Positions 1-7,012 of a stretch of DNA of 7,027 bases are shown here, piece by piece. Under the pieces are notes generated by a model. The model was not told the DNA's origin. It did no database searches and was given only the letters and a program-made list of their open reading frames with translations. Within the stretch, counting starts at the first letter, position 1; every line of letters starts with the position of its first letter. Both the position numbers and the translations under genes were made by a program. The stretch is from an uncultured Clostridia bacterium (lineage in GTDB: Bacteria; Bacillota; Clostridia; Christensenellales; CAG-138): positions 1-7,027 of the forward strand of contig CAMZAY010000057.1 of the NCBI GenBank assembly GCA_947304365.1, in the 5' to 3' direction.

Positions 1-329
1 CCGACGGCGGGCTTCTCCTCATTGGAATTGCGGTTTTTGATACCCTCATAAAGCATTTTGCCGCCGATGAACGCAAGCAGCAAAAGCGCCACCCAAGGGA
101 TGAATTTGTCGATCACATGGAAGTAGCTGACGGCGGTATGCACAAGGAGCCAGCCGAGCATGGGCATAAGCGCCTGGAAGAGCGCGAACACGCCTGCGAT
201 GGAGCTCATCCTTCCGGCGTTCATCTTCGGTTCGTTCAAGCCGTTTGCAAGGGACACGGAAAAGGCGTCCATCGCGAGACCGACGCCGAGGAGCAAGCTT
301 TGTGCGAAAAACAGGAATGTCCAATCCAT
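1..329 (-). CDS. mntP: Manganese efflux pump MntP, N-terminal part (runs off the left edge)
   Basis: This is an inner-membrane Mn2+ exporter that protects the cell from manganese excess. The visible part is 109 codons of a protein that is usually about 185-190 residues long, so the C-terminal half lies outside the window. The sequence starts MDWTFLF and carries the family hallmark MDAFSVS at residues 20-26 in the first membrane helix. A second helix follows around residues 42-64 (GVFALFQALMPMLGW). A third around 76-97 ends in the typical GGKMLYEG. These line up well with E. coli MntP as I remember it. The ATG at 329 is preceded by AGGA at 342-339 with 9-nt spacing, and that site lies in the last codons of the upstream glycosyltransferase gene. 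Only 6 nt separate the two genes, so translation is probably coupled. The yybP-ykoY Mn riboswitch known upstream of some mntP genes cannot fit in this gap. Confidence 0.9.
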   Translation of the reverse strand, partial: MDWTFLFFAQSLLLGVGLAMDAFSVSLANGLNEPKMNAGRMSSIAGVFALFQALMPMLGWLLVHTAVSYFHVIDKFIPWVALLLLAFIGGKMLYEGIKNRNSNEEKPAV

Positions 330-335
330 AATGCG

Positions 336-1445
336 TTATCCTATCATTTTTTCGGCCTTGTTCTTTTCGCGGAACACGAATTTGCGCTGCAGCAGGAAGC
401 TGAACGGATACAGCGCCGCCTGAACGACGAGCTGTGCGATCGAAAGGGGAAGGCCGTTGTTGTTCGCAACAAGCGTGAGCAGTCCGTAATTTGCGGCCAT
501 CATAAGCAGTATCACCAGATAGAAGCGGAGTATCGCCGTGCGCGAACCCTGTTTGAATACGATGTTTCGGTTAAGTATGAAATTGAGCGTGGAGCTGACC
601 GTCCTCGCGATTATGAGCGCGACGAGATGCGTGTCGACGAGCATGCCGAAAAGCGGTATCCTGAACTCGTCCGGGGCGACGGTGACGGTCGACTTAAGGC
701 TGTTGAACACCTGCGCGAGCGTAAGCAGCAGGCCGTAGTCCACCAGGAAGCTGCTGAACGACGACAGTATAAAGCCTATTATCATTTTGTTGATCAGCCA
801 CGAATCGCGGAAAACGCGAAAATGCGAGCTGCGGTTTCCCTCGATATAAACGGTCTCGATGGGGACCTCGAGTATTTCGATATGCTGCTTTACGCAGTAC
901 AGGAGCTGAGCGATCTCGAAATCGTAGCGCTCGCCCTTGACGGAAAGCATCTCGTGCACGCGCTTAACGGAGAACGCCCTTAGACCGGTCTGCGTATCGT
1001 AAACGCGCACGCCCGTGGTTATCGCAAAAACGGTGCGGGTAAAGCCGTTGCCCCATTTGCTCTTGAACGGGACCTTGCCGGTAAAATGGCGGCCGCCGAT
1101 AACAAGGCTGTCGGGAGAGGCCTGCCATGCTGCAATGACCTTTTGCGCGTCCCGGGCAAGGTGCTGGCCGTCCGCGTCGACGGTGATGATGCCCTCGTCC
1201 TCGGGAGCGATGCGCTCGATAAGCTCGAACGCGGTCTTCATGGCGTGGCCCTTGCCGCGGTTAAGACTGTGGTGTATGACCTGCACCCTGTCGGAATAAT
1301 CCTTTTCGAGCTTGCGGAAAATAGGCGCGTAGCTTTCGCCGCTGCCGTCGTCCACAACTATGAATCGATTGTTTTCGCCCGTCAATCCGTCGATGACTCC
1401 GAAGAGCTTTTCATCGGGACAATAGGCGGGAATCACTATATACAT
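336..1445 (-). CDS. GT2 family glycosyltransferase fused to a GtrA-like membrane domain
   Basis: The 369-residue protein has two domains. Residues 1 to about 215 form a GT-A fold family 2 glycosyltransferase of the dolichol-phosphate-mannose/glucose synthase type. It shows an N-terminal VIPAY, the nucleotide-binding VVDDGSG around residues 30-36, the metal-binding DxD-like VDADGQH at 89-95, and the QTGLRAF motif at 152-158. Residues 221-358 hold four predicted membrane helices (about 221-247, 274-296, 305-328 and 334-358), as in GtrA proteins, which are linked to flipping or handling of polyprenyl-phosphate sugars. The likely role is transfer of a sugar from a nucleotide donor to undecaprenyl phosphate at the cytoplasmic face, for decoration of a wall polymer. 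The sugar and the target cannot be read from the sequence. The gene sits 34 nt after the PBP2 gene. The ATG at 1445 has a G-rich GGGGGA upstream at unusually short spacing. The stop is TAA. Confidence 0.85.
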   Translation of the reverse strand: MYIVIPAYCPDEKLFGVIDGLTGENNRFIVVDDGSGESYAPIFRKLEKDYSDRVQVIHHSLNRGKGHAMKTAFELIERIAPEDEGIITVDADGQHLARDAQKVIAAWQASPDSLVIGGRHFTGKVPFKSKWGNGFTRTVFAITTGVRVYDTQTGLRAFSVKRVHEMLSVKGERYDFEIAQLLYCVKQHIEILEVPIETVYIEGNRSSHFRVFRDSWLINKMIIGFILSSFSSFLVDYGLLLTLAQVFNSLKSTVTVAPDEFRIPLFGMLVDTHLVALIIARTVSSTLNFILNRNIVFKQGSRTAILRFYLVILLMMAANYGLLTLVANNNGLPLSIAQLVVQAALYPFSFLLQRKFVFREKNKAEKMIG

Positions 1446-1469
1446 CGGTCCCCCAAAATAGTATTCAGT

Positions 1470-1486
1470 AAAACCCGTGTCACGGG
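1470..1486 (-). terminator. Weak hairpin plus T-run at the end of the PBP2 gene
   Basis: Read on the minus strand, CCCGT-GAC-ACGGG (1486-1474) is followed directly by TTTT (1473-1470). The hairpin overlaps the PBP2 stop codon. A 5-bp stem and four T's are weak for an intrinsic terminator. At most it might reduce transcription into the glycosyltransferase and mntP genes, or it may be chance. Confidence 0.2.
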
Positions 1487-3953
1487 GTTATCTCGTTTGC
1501 CCCCGCGAGGTTTTCCGAAGCGCGGGAATTGAGCTTCGTAAAGTAGTATGTGAGGATATCCTCGATCGCACCCGCGGAGGATGATCCCGAAAGCCCGTTC
1601 GGCACGCAGACGACGATGGCGATATCGGGATCGTCGTTCGGCGCGAAAGCGACGAACCAGCTGGTGTTCTGGATATCGATGGTAACGCCGCCGACCTGCG
1701 CTGAACCGGTCTTGCCGCTCGTCTTGTCAAGATATCCGAGTTCGGCATACTCTCTGCTGAACGCGGAACCGGCGGTACCGCCGTCCTCCGGCGAAACGAC
1801 GCCCTTCATGCCCTGACGGATGGCCTCCCAATAGGAATCCGGCGCGTCGATGTGGTTGAAAACGGTGGGCTCGGTCTCTAGGAGTATCTTCCCCTCGGGA
1901 GAGGTAACGGAGCTGACGATATGCGTATCGTACACCGTGCCGCCGTTGGCGATCGCGGCGACGTAGCGCGCCGCCTCGATGGGCGTGATAAGCATTATGC
2001 CCTGGCCGATGCCGGTTCGTATCGTCTGGGAGGGCTTCCATTGAAGCTCCGTCAGCATGGACGTGATCTCGCTGTCCCAGCCCTGCGCCCTCGAGATGCC
2101 GTCGGGTATGCCGAGGTATTTCGAAAGTATCTGGCGCACGTCCGAGCCCTTGCCCTTCAGCGAACCGTCCTGCAGCGCCATCAAGTCCTGCGCGCACTTG
2201 GATATCGATTCCTCGTTTATCTCAACGCCGCGCATATTCTGATATCCGCGCAGCAGCCTGCAAAGGCTCCTGTATACGAGCAGGGGGATGGAGGTGTCCT
2301 GATCGTTGTATGCGCGGGTATTGTCGTACATGGATCTCTGCCCGCCGATGATGCCCTTCGCCTCGCCGGTCAGCTCTATGCCCGTTTTGGAGGCAAAGCC
2401 GAGCTTTTCCGCCCAGGAGACGAGCTTGTCGATGCCCAGCCTGTACGATACCTCATAGAAATAGTAGTTGCAGGAATTGGTAAGCGCCTTGATGATATCC
2501 TGGTCCTGATGCCGCAGGGGATTCGTCGTCCAGCACTTCGCCTTGGTATCGACTTCCTTGCCCGTTTCTTCATCGAAATAGATGTACGGGGAATTGTCGC
2601 TGATCGTTTCGTCGAGGCCTATTACGCCCTCCATGAGCCCTGCAAGGCCGGTGCACATCTTGAATATGGAGCCGGGAGCCAGCTTCTGCGATATCGCCTT
2701 GTTTCGGGCGGGAGTGGTCCTGTCCGCATAGTCGTTGTCGGTATTGGGGTCGCCGTAAAGGTACTTCGCCTGCTCCTCGGTCAGACCTTGTATGAACCAG
2801 TTGGGATCGAAGCTGGGATAGCTCGCCATGGCGAGCACCTCGCCCGTATTGACGTCGATGACGATCATCGCGCCCGTCTCCGCAAGGTCTATCGTACCGT
2901 TCTCCGCCTCATAATCGGAATATTTCGGATCCATCACGCCGTTGTCCTCGGGATAGATCTTTTTCAGTTCCTTTTCCCTGATATGCTCGATTATATCCTG
3001 GAGCGCCTGATAGGTCACGATCTGCATCGGAAGATCTATCGTGAGCGTCACGCTGCTGCCGTCGGAAGCGGGGACGGAGGATATCTCTCTTATAATGGCG
3101 CCGCTCGAGTTGACCTCGAGCACGCGGTTGCCCTGATGCTCCTTCGTTGCGCCGGTAAGGTATTCCTCCATGGTCGCCTCAACGCCCGATACGCCGATGC
3201 TGTCGTCGTACGAGTAGCCGAGCTTTATCAGCTCCTCGGAGTTTTCCGCGCTCATGCGCTGGCAGTAGCCGACTATGTGCGCAGCCTTCTCGCCGTAGGG
3301 GTAATGCCGTATCGTCGACTGCGAGGTCTGAAGGCCGGGCAGCTCCGAAGACATCATCTCGATCTTCGCCACAACGTCGAGACTGACGTTATACGCGATG
3401 GTCACGGGCATGTAGGAACGGTAATTGTTGAGCAGTACCTCCTGCCGGACGGAAATGACCTTATTGGCCTCTTCAAACGAAAGCTCCTCCGGGATGTACA
3501 GCTTTTTCCTTAATTGAAGATAAGCGTCCTCCGCCTTGATCCAGGTGGACATATCGTCCTTATCCTTCATGGGGAAGCTCATCACGTTGCAGAAATTCTT
3601 ATACCTCGCCTTAACGAAGGTCTCGCTCGTAACGCCGAAATCGTAATAGATCCCGCCTTCGTCGTTCATGCGGATGTACGAGGTGTCTATGACGTGGCTG
3701 CCGCCGTTCTCGATTATGCGGATCGCCTTGATTATCGCCTCGGTATAGACGGCGCTCCAGTAATTCGTCCTGTTGTTGGGATCGCGGTAGAACTCCACGT
3801 TGAAGCATGCCTCGTCATATGCGAGCACAAGGCCGTTCCTGTCGAGTCGGCGAAGGCGGACGCAACGGCCATGCACAGCATCATGGCAAGCAGCAGAGCG
3901 GCTATCACTATGAGCCGGGATATCGGCTTTTTGGGACCGTCAGATCTCTTCAT
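1480..3953 (-). CDS. mrdA: Penicillin-binding protein 2 (elongasome transpeptidase), frameshifted near its N-terminus
   Basis: This is the class B PBP that cross-links peptidoglycan during cell elongation; it is membrane-anchored with its domains outside the membrane. The anchor begins at the ATG at 3953 (MKRSDGPKKP, then a hydrophobic helix at residues 13-31). The rest is in a different frame, open from a GTG at 3876 for 798 codons to the TGA at 1480. In that 798-codon numbering, LDRNGLVLAYDE at 11-22 begins the pedestal domain, which runs to about residue 270. The transpeptidase domain follows, with the active-site SIFK at 403-406, SCN at 468-470 and KTG at 722-724. GIGQG near 622-626 and AAIANGG near 640-646 are also typical. 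The catalytic part looks intact. The GTG at 3876 has no ribosome site and would give a protein without a membrane anchor. As written the gene should not yield a normal PBP2. The mreD stop lies 10 nt upstream, and GAGG at 3972-3969 is a rather distant ribosome site. Confidence 0.88.
3845..3872 (-). other. Frame disruption in the PBP2 gene between anchor helix and pedestal domain
   Basis: Upstream of this stretch the membrane-anchor frame (from 3953) makes sense. Downstream only the frame one base back makes sense, starting at LDRNG (codon for L at 3846). If the anchor frame is continued it loses all similarity and stops near 3732. In PBP2 relatives, roughly 30-40 residues (an RLxxLQ-type segment, then RGxIxDRNG) separate the helix from DRNG. 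Here only about ten codons do. A deletion of 3k+1 bases, perhaps around 90-110, would explain both the lost frame and the missing residues. A one-base loss alone would leave the segment unexpectedly short. Confidence 0.75.
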
Positions 3954-3963
3954 TCAAAAACAT

Positions 3964-4476
3964 TCATTCCTCAAGCTTGATGGCTTCCTGCCGCCAGAGC
4001 TGGCGGTACAGCGCATGCTTGAAGAAAAGGTGCACCAGCACGCATACGCCTCCCGTAAGAAGGAAGCAGGGGAGTATGTACGTTGCGAACGCCATGAAAT
4101 ACGGCGGACGCGACCCGGCGAGCACTGCTGCGATAAGCAGTATATGCTCCTTTATGAACTAGCATATCATGGCGACCGCGGTGGGGACGATCAGGTTATC
4201 CGCAAAGAACTTGCGGTAGAACAGCCCGGCCGCCGCGCCGGAAAGCATATACGTCAGTGCGGTGAGCCCCACGATCTTGTTGAAAAGGATGTCGGCAAGG
4301 AGCCCCAGGGCGAAGCCTATCGCGCCCGCGGGCACGGGCCCCATCAGCACACCGAGCGATACTATCACCGCAAGCATAACGTCGGGCCTTATGCCGTAAA
4401 GGTTCACGACGTTAAAGAACATAGTATCAAGATAAAACGCCGCCGCAAGCGAAAGGACGAGCAGCCATTTGCGCAT
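3964..4476 (-). pseudogene. mreD: Rod-shape-determining protein MreD, interrupted by an in-frame amber codon
   Basis: MreD is a small polytopic membrane protein of the elongasome that works with MreC and PBP2. From the ATG at 4476, 105 residues read as a good MreD N-terminal part: a helix at 2-18, then the family-like IRPDVMLAVIVSLG at 29-42, and a glycine-rich pair of helices ending GFALGLLADIL at 54-64. Codon 106 is TAG (4161-4159). The same frame then continues for 64 residues with two more hydrophobic stretches (ILLIAAVLAG, and YILPCFLLTGG onward) and a basic tail ending in KLEE. It stops at TGA (3966-3964). The total of 170 residues is normal for MreD, so this is one gene with a nonsense codon, not two genes. 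The start overlaps the mreC stop by one base (TGATG), and GGAGG at 4490-4486 is its ribosome site, 9 nt away. Expressed as written, it yields a truncated 105-residue protein. Confidence 0.85.
4159..4161 (-). other. In-frame TAG codon within mreD
   Basis: Minus-strand reading is ATG ATA TGC TAG TTC ATA AAG GAG, in the mreD frame. One-base precursors would include CAG (Gln), TGG (Trp), TAT/TAC (Tyr) and AAG (Lys). No other complete gene in the window has an internal TAG, and none ends in TAG: the stops seen are TAA for the glycosyltransferase and TGA for mreC, mreD, the PBP2 gene and glpK. Confidence 0.9.
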
Positions 4477-5318
4477 CAGTCCCCACCTCCCGTGCCGGTG
4501 ATTATCATGACCTCCTCAAGGTGCAGAAAATCCACGGATGGAGTGACGAGCGCGTTGATCCCGGAGGGATCGGCGTCGAGCATGACTTCCTTTACGGTGC
4601 CGACCTTTATGCCCTTGGGATAGATGCCGCCGATGCCGCTGGTCATGATAACGTCGCCGGGGACGAGGTCGGTAAGATCCGTCGGAAGATAGTAAAGCTC
4701 AAGCTCGCCGGCGGGCTTGGAGGCGGAGAACACCCCGCGGACCATGCAGTTATCGCGCGTCCTCTCAACGGCAACGGCGACCGTCACGGTCGAATCGATC
4801 ACGGACGTCACCTTACACCAGTTTGTGCCGACGTCGGTAACTTTACCCACGAGCCCGTCGCCCGAAATAACGGGCATGCCCGGCTCGATACCGCGGCTGC
4901 GGCCGACGTTGAGCGTTATCTCGTCGAACCAGACGCCGTTCGATTTGCCTATTACCCTTGCGGTAACGAGCTCGAAATCACCGAGCGAGCCGGAATAATT
5001 GAGCATCGAGCGGAGCCTTTCGTTCTCCTTCCGAAGCTCCTCAAGATCGAGCTTCGCCTGCTCGTACTGGGCGAGCTCCTGCTTGAGCCTCGCGTTTTCA
5101 AGATCGGCGTCCGTCTTGTTGAAGAGGTTTTTGAAGAAGCCCGAAACGCCGTTCGAGACCTTGTATGCGGCGGTCTGAACGGGGCGTGCGACTACGCCCG
5201 CGGCGTTTTCAAGCCACGGTATCGTGCGGGAGCGTGCGGAAAAGAACGCAAGCACCAGCAAAAGCACTACCGCCGCGGCCATTATTATCACGGGCTTATA
5301 TGGAAAGGTCTTCTTCAA
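4476..5318 (-). CDS. mreC: Rod-shape-determining protein MreC
   Basis: MreC is the bitopic elongasome scaffold that binds and activates PBP2 outside the membrane. The 280-residue protein is complete and of normal length. It has a short cytoplasmic N-terminus, one membrane helix (about residues 8-27), and a coiled coil at about 69-106 rich in Glu, Lys and Leu. The paired beta domains carry family-typical stretches: GVWFDEITLNVG at 128-139, GMPVISGDGLVGKV at 147-160, and GDVIMTSGIGGIYPKG at 221-236. The start is TTG at 5318, chosen because GGAGG (5331-5327) lies 8 nt upstream and MKKTFPYKP leads directly into the helix. It is the first gene of the operon, with its own promoter, and its stop overlaps the mreD start. 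mreB, the usual upstream neighbour, is not here; glpK diverges instead. Confidence 0.95.
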   Translation of the reverse strand: MKKTFPYKPVIIMAAAVVLLLVLAFFSARSRTIPWLENAAGVVARPVQTAAYKVSNGVSGFFKNLFNKTDADLENARLKQELAQYEQAKLDLEELRKENERLRSMLNYSGSLGDFELVTARVIGKSNGVWFDEITLNVGRSRGIEPGMPVISGDGLVGKVTDVGTNWCKVTSVIDSTVTVAVAVERTRDNCMVRGVFSASKPAGELELYYLPTDLTDLVPGDVIMTSGIGGIYPKGIKVGTVKEVMLDADPSGINALVTPSVDFLHLEEVMIITGTGGGD

Positions 5319-5355
5319 AACCGAAACCTCCGAATGTACAAATCTCTACATCTAC

Positions 5356-5384
5356 ATTATAACATCAAAACAAGAGTATGGCAA
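5356..5384 (-). promoter_or_regulatory. Sigma-A promoter for the mreC operon
   Basis: On the minus strand, the -35 box TTGCCA (5384-5379, five of six matches to consensus) is separated by exactly 17 bp from a perfect -10 box TATAAT (5361-5356). Transcription should start near 5349, about 30 nt before the mreC TTG. The leader is too short for a riboswitch and contains only the ribosome site and a small GTAGAT/GTAGAG repeat. No other clear promoter is seen further down the operon. Confidence 0.8.
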
Positions 5385-5414
5385 TAGAAGCTTTGTATTA
5401 AGGCGAAAATAATC

Positions 5415-5443
5415 TTGCAAACGGGATAAAACTGCCATATAAT
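5415..5443 (+). promoter_or_regulatory. Sigma-A promoter for glpK
   Basis: The -35 box TTGCAA (5415-5420, four of six matches) is 17 bp from a perfect -10 box TATAAT (5438-5443). Transcription should start near 5450, giving a leader of about 20 nt. That is too short for a GlpP-type antiterminator hairpin, so control would have to act at the promoter. Confidence 0.8.
5416..5429 (+). promoter_or_regulatory. Possible CcpA (cre-like) half-matching site on the glpK promoter
   Basis: TGCAAACGGGATAA overlaps the -35 box and the start of the spacer. Its left half fits the cre pattern TGnAAnCG, but the right half is poor. A CcpA site here would block RNA polymerase and fit carbon catabolite control of glycerol use. 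Because it is only a partial match, it is a weak candidate. Confidence 0.25.
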
Positions 5444-5452
5444 ACTTAAGAT

Positions 5453-5462
5453 AGGGGAGGTG
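5453..5462 (+). promoter_or_regulatory. Strong ribosome binding site of glpK
   Basis: AGGGGAGGTG lies 7 nt before the ATG at 5470. It fixes the glpK start and predicts efficient translation. Confidence 0.85.
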
Positions 5463-5469
5463 TGAGCGT

Positions 5470-6972
5470 ATGGAAAAATATGTACTTGCTCTCGATCAGG
5501 GAACAACGAGCTCCCGCGCGATACTGTTCGACCGCAACGGCGGCATCCACGGCACGGCGCAGCTCGAATTCAAACAGTATTATCCGCATGAGGGATGGGT
5601 CGAGCATGACCCGATGGAGATATTGAGGAGCCAAAAGCTCGCGATAACCGCCGCCATGGAAACGGGCGAAGTGCCCGCAGGCAGCATCGCCGCCATCGGC
5701 ATCACCAATCAGCGCGAGACGACCGTCGTATGGGAAAAGGCGACGGGCAGACCCGTCTACAACGCCATCGTTTGGCAGTGCAGAAGGACGGCCGATATCT
5801 GCGAAAAGCTCATCGCCTCCGGTCTTTCCGATTACGTTACGGAGAAGACGGGCCTTTTGATCGACGCCTATTTCTCCGCCACTAAAATCAAATGGATACT
5901 CGATAACGTCGAAGGGGCGAGGGAGAAGGCCGAACGCGGCGAGCTCCTGTTCGGCACGATAGACACCTGGCTGATCTGGTGGCTTACCGGCGGCAAGGTC
6001 CATGCGACGGATTATTCCAACGCCTCCCGCACCATGCTGTTCGACATAGACAGGCTCGAATGGGACGAGAAGATAATGAACGCGCTCGGCATCCCGGCTT
6101 CCATGCTGCCGAAGGCGCTCCCCTCGTCGGGCGATTTCGGCTGCGTCGCTCCCGGCATACCCGGGCTCGAGGCGCTTGCGTGGGTGCCCATATCGGGCGT
6201 CGCGGGGGATCAGCAGGCGGCGCTGTTCGGGCAGGGCTGCTTCTCAAAGGGTCAGGCGAAAAACACCTACGGCACGGGCTGCTTCCTAATGATGAACACG
6301 GGCGAAAGCTCTATGAGGAGCCGCAACGGCCTCGTCGCCACAGTGGCGTGGGGCTTGAACGGCAAGGTGGAGTATGCGCTCGAGGGTTCCGTATTCAACG
6401 GCGGCAGCGTAATAAAGTGGCTGCGCGACGGGCTCGGGCTCATCAAATCCGCTCCCGAGGTGAATATACTTGCCGAATCCGTCAAGGATGCGGGCGGCGT
6501 CATACTCGTTCCCGCGTTCACGGGCCTCGGCGCGCCGTACTGGGATATGTATGCGCGCGGCACTATGGTCGGCATTACCAGGGGCACTACCTCCGCGCAC
6601 ATCGCAAGGGCGGTGCTCGATTCGATCGCGTATCAGGTCAAGGACCTTATCTCCGCCATGGAGGACGACGTCGGCTTCCGCCTCTCGGAGCTGAGGGTGG
6701 ACGGCGGCGCTTCCGTTTCCAACGTGCTCATGCAGATACAGTCCGATATGCTCGGCGTTGCGATCAACCGCCCCGAGGTCGTGGAGACCACCGCCCTCGG
6801 CGCGGCTTATCTCGCGGGGCTTTACGTGGGCTATTGGAAGGACCTTGACGATATAGAGGCGAACCGCAAGGTCGAGCGCGTGTTCACCCCCGCCATAGAG
6901 GAGGCGGAGCGCAAGCACCGCTATTCCGAGTGGCAGCGCGCCGTGGAACGCTCCCGCAACTGGAGCAACTGA
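5470..6972 (+). CDS. glpK: Glycerol kinase
   Basis: It phosphorylates glycerol with ATP to sn-glycerol 3-phosphate in the cytoplasm, the entry step of glycerol catabolism. The 500-residue FGGY-family protein is full length. It has the N-terminal phosphate-binding DQGTTSSR at 9-16, glycerol-contact residues in NQRET (R82, E83), Y134, D247 and Q248 by comparison with E. coli GlpK, WQCRRT at 102-107, the first FGGY signature at about 134-146, GVAGDQQAALFGQ at 243-255, NTYGTG at 265-270, the ATP-site DGGAS at 411-415, and the second signature around 440-455. The region before GVAGD (residues 220-242) has no histidine. Many Firmicutes enzymes carry there the His that HPr phosphorylates to activate them, so that control is probably absent. 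The gene has its own promoter and a strong ribosome site. No glycerol facilitator gene is adjacent within the window. Confidence 0.97.
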   Translation: MEKYVLALDQGTTSSRAILFDRNGGIHGTAQLEFKQYYPHEGWVEHDPMEILRSQKLAITAAMETGEVPAGSIAAIGITNQRETTVVWEKATGRPVYNAIVWQCRRTADICEKLIASGLSDYVTEKTGLLIDAYFSATKIKWILDNVEGAREKAERGELLFGTIDTWLIWWLTGGKVHATDYSNASRTMLFDIDRLEWDEKIMNALGIPASMLPKALPSSGDFGCVAPGIPGLEALAWVPISGVAGDQQAALFGQGCFSKGQAKNTYGTGCFLMMNTGESSMRSRNGLVATVAWGLNGKVEYALEGSVFNGGSVIKWLRDGLGLIKSAPEVNILAESVKDAGGVILVPAFTGLGAPYWDMYARGTMVGITRGTTSAHIARAVLDSIAYQVKDLISAMEDDVGFRLSELRVDGGASVSNVLMQIQSDMLGVAINRPEVVETTALGAAYLAGLYVGYWKDLDDIEANRKVERVFTPAIEEAERKHRYSEWQRAVERSRNWSN

Positions 6973-7012
6973 TATTAAACCAAAGAAATAAACCGAAAGG
7001 AATCAGATATTA

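Noticed and set aside
46..324. A minus-strand open frame from a TTG at 324
   Set aside because: It overlaps mntP in another frame. The frame from the ATG at 329 gives clear MntP sequence, and this one gives arginine-rich nonsense.
117..983. A 288-codon plus-strand open frame opposite mntP and the glycosyltransferase
   Set aside because: It is antisense to two well-supported genes and its protein is a low-similarity, charge-rich shadow.
3905..3930. Programmed -1 frameshifting at the CCCAAAAAG run near the start of the PBP2 gene
   Set aside because: Slipping here would place the anchor region in the wrong frame and destroy the membrane helix. No slippery heptamer is seen near the actual frame change.
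4159..4161. Pyrrolysine insertion at the mreD amber codon
   Set aside because: MreD is not a known pyrrolysine protein, and no pyl gene is in the window. A plain nonsense change or an error is simpler.
3971..4165. A minus-strand open frame starting at an ATG beside the mreD amber codon
   Set aside because: It is out of frame with mreD, while the mreD frame itself continues sensibly past the TAG.
1921..4623. Two very long open frames on the plus strand (1921-3513 and 3514-4623), opposite the PBP2 gene and mreD
   Set aside because: They lie in a single frame antisense to recognisable genes, are rich in Arg, His and Ala, show no domain I recognise, and follow from GC-biased codons of the real genes.
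5444..5469. A riboswitch or antiterminator leader for glpK
   Set aside because: The predicted leader is only about 20 nt and is filled by the ribosome site.
5979..6848. A 289-codon plus-strand open frame inside glpK
   Set aside because: It is a frame-shifted shadow of glpK, rich in Arg and Gly, with no ribosome site.
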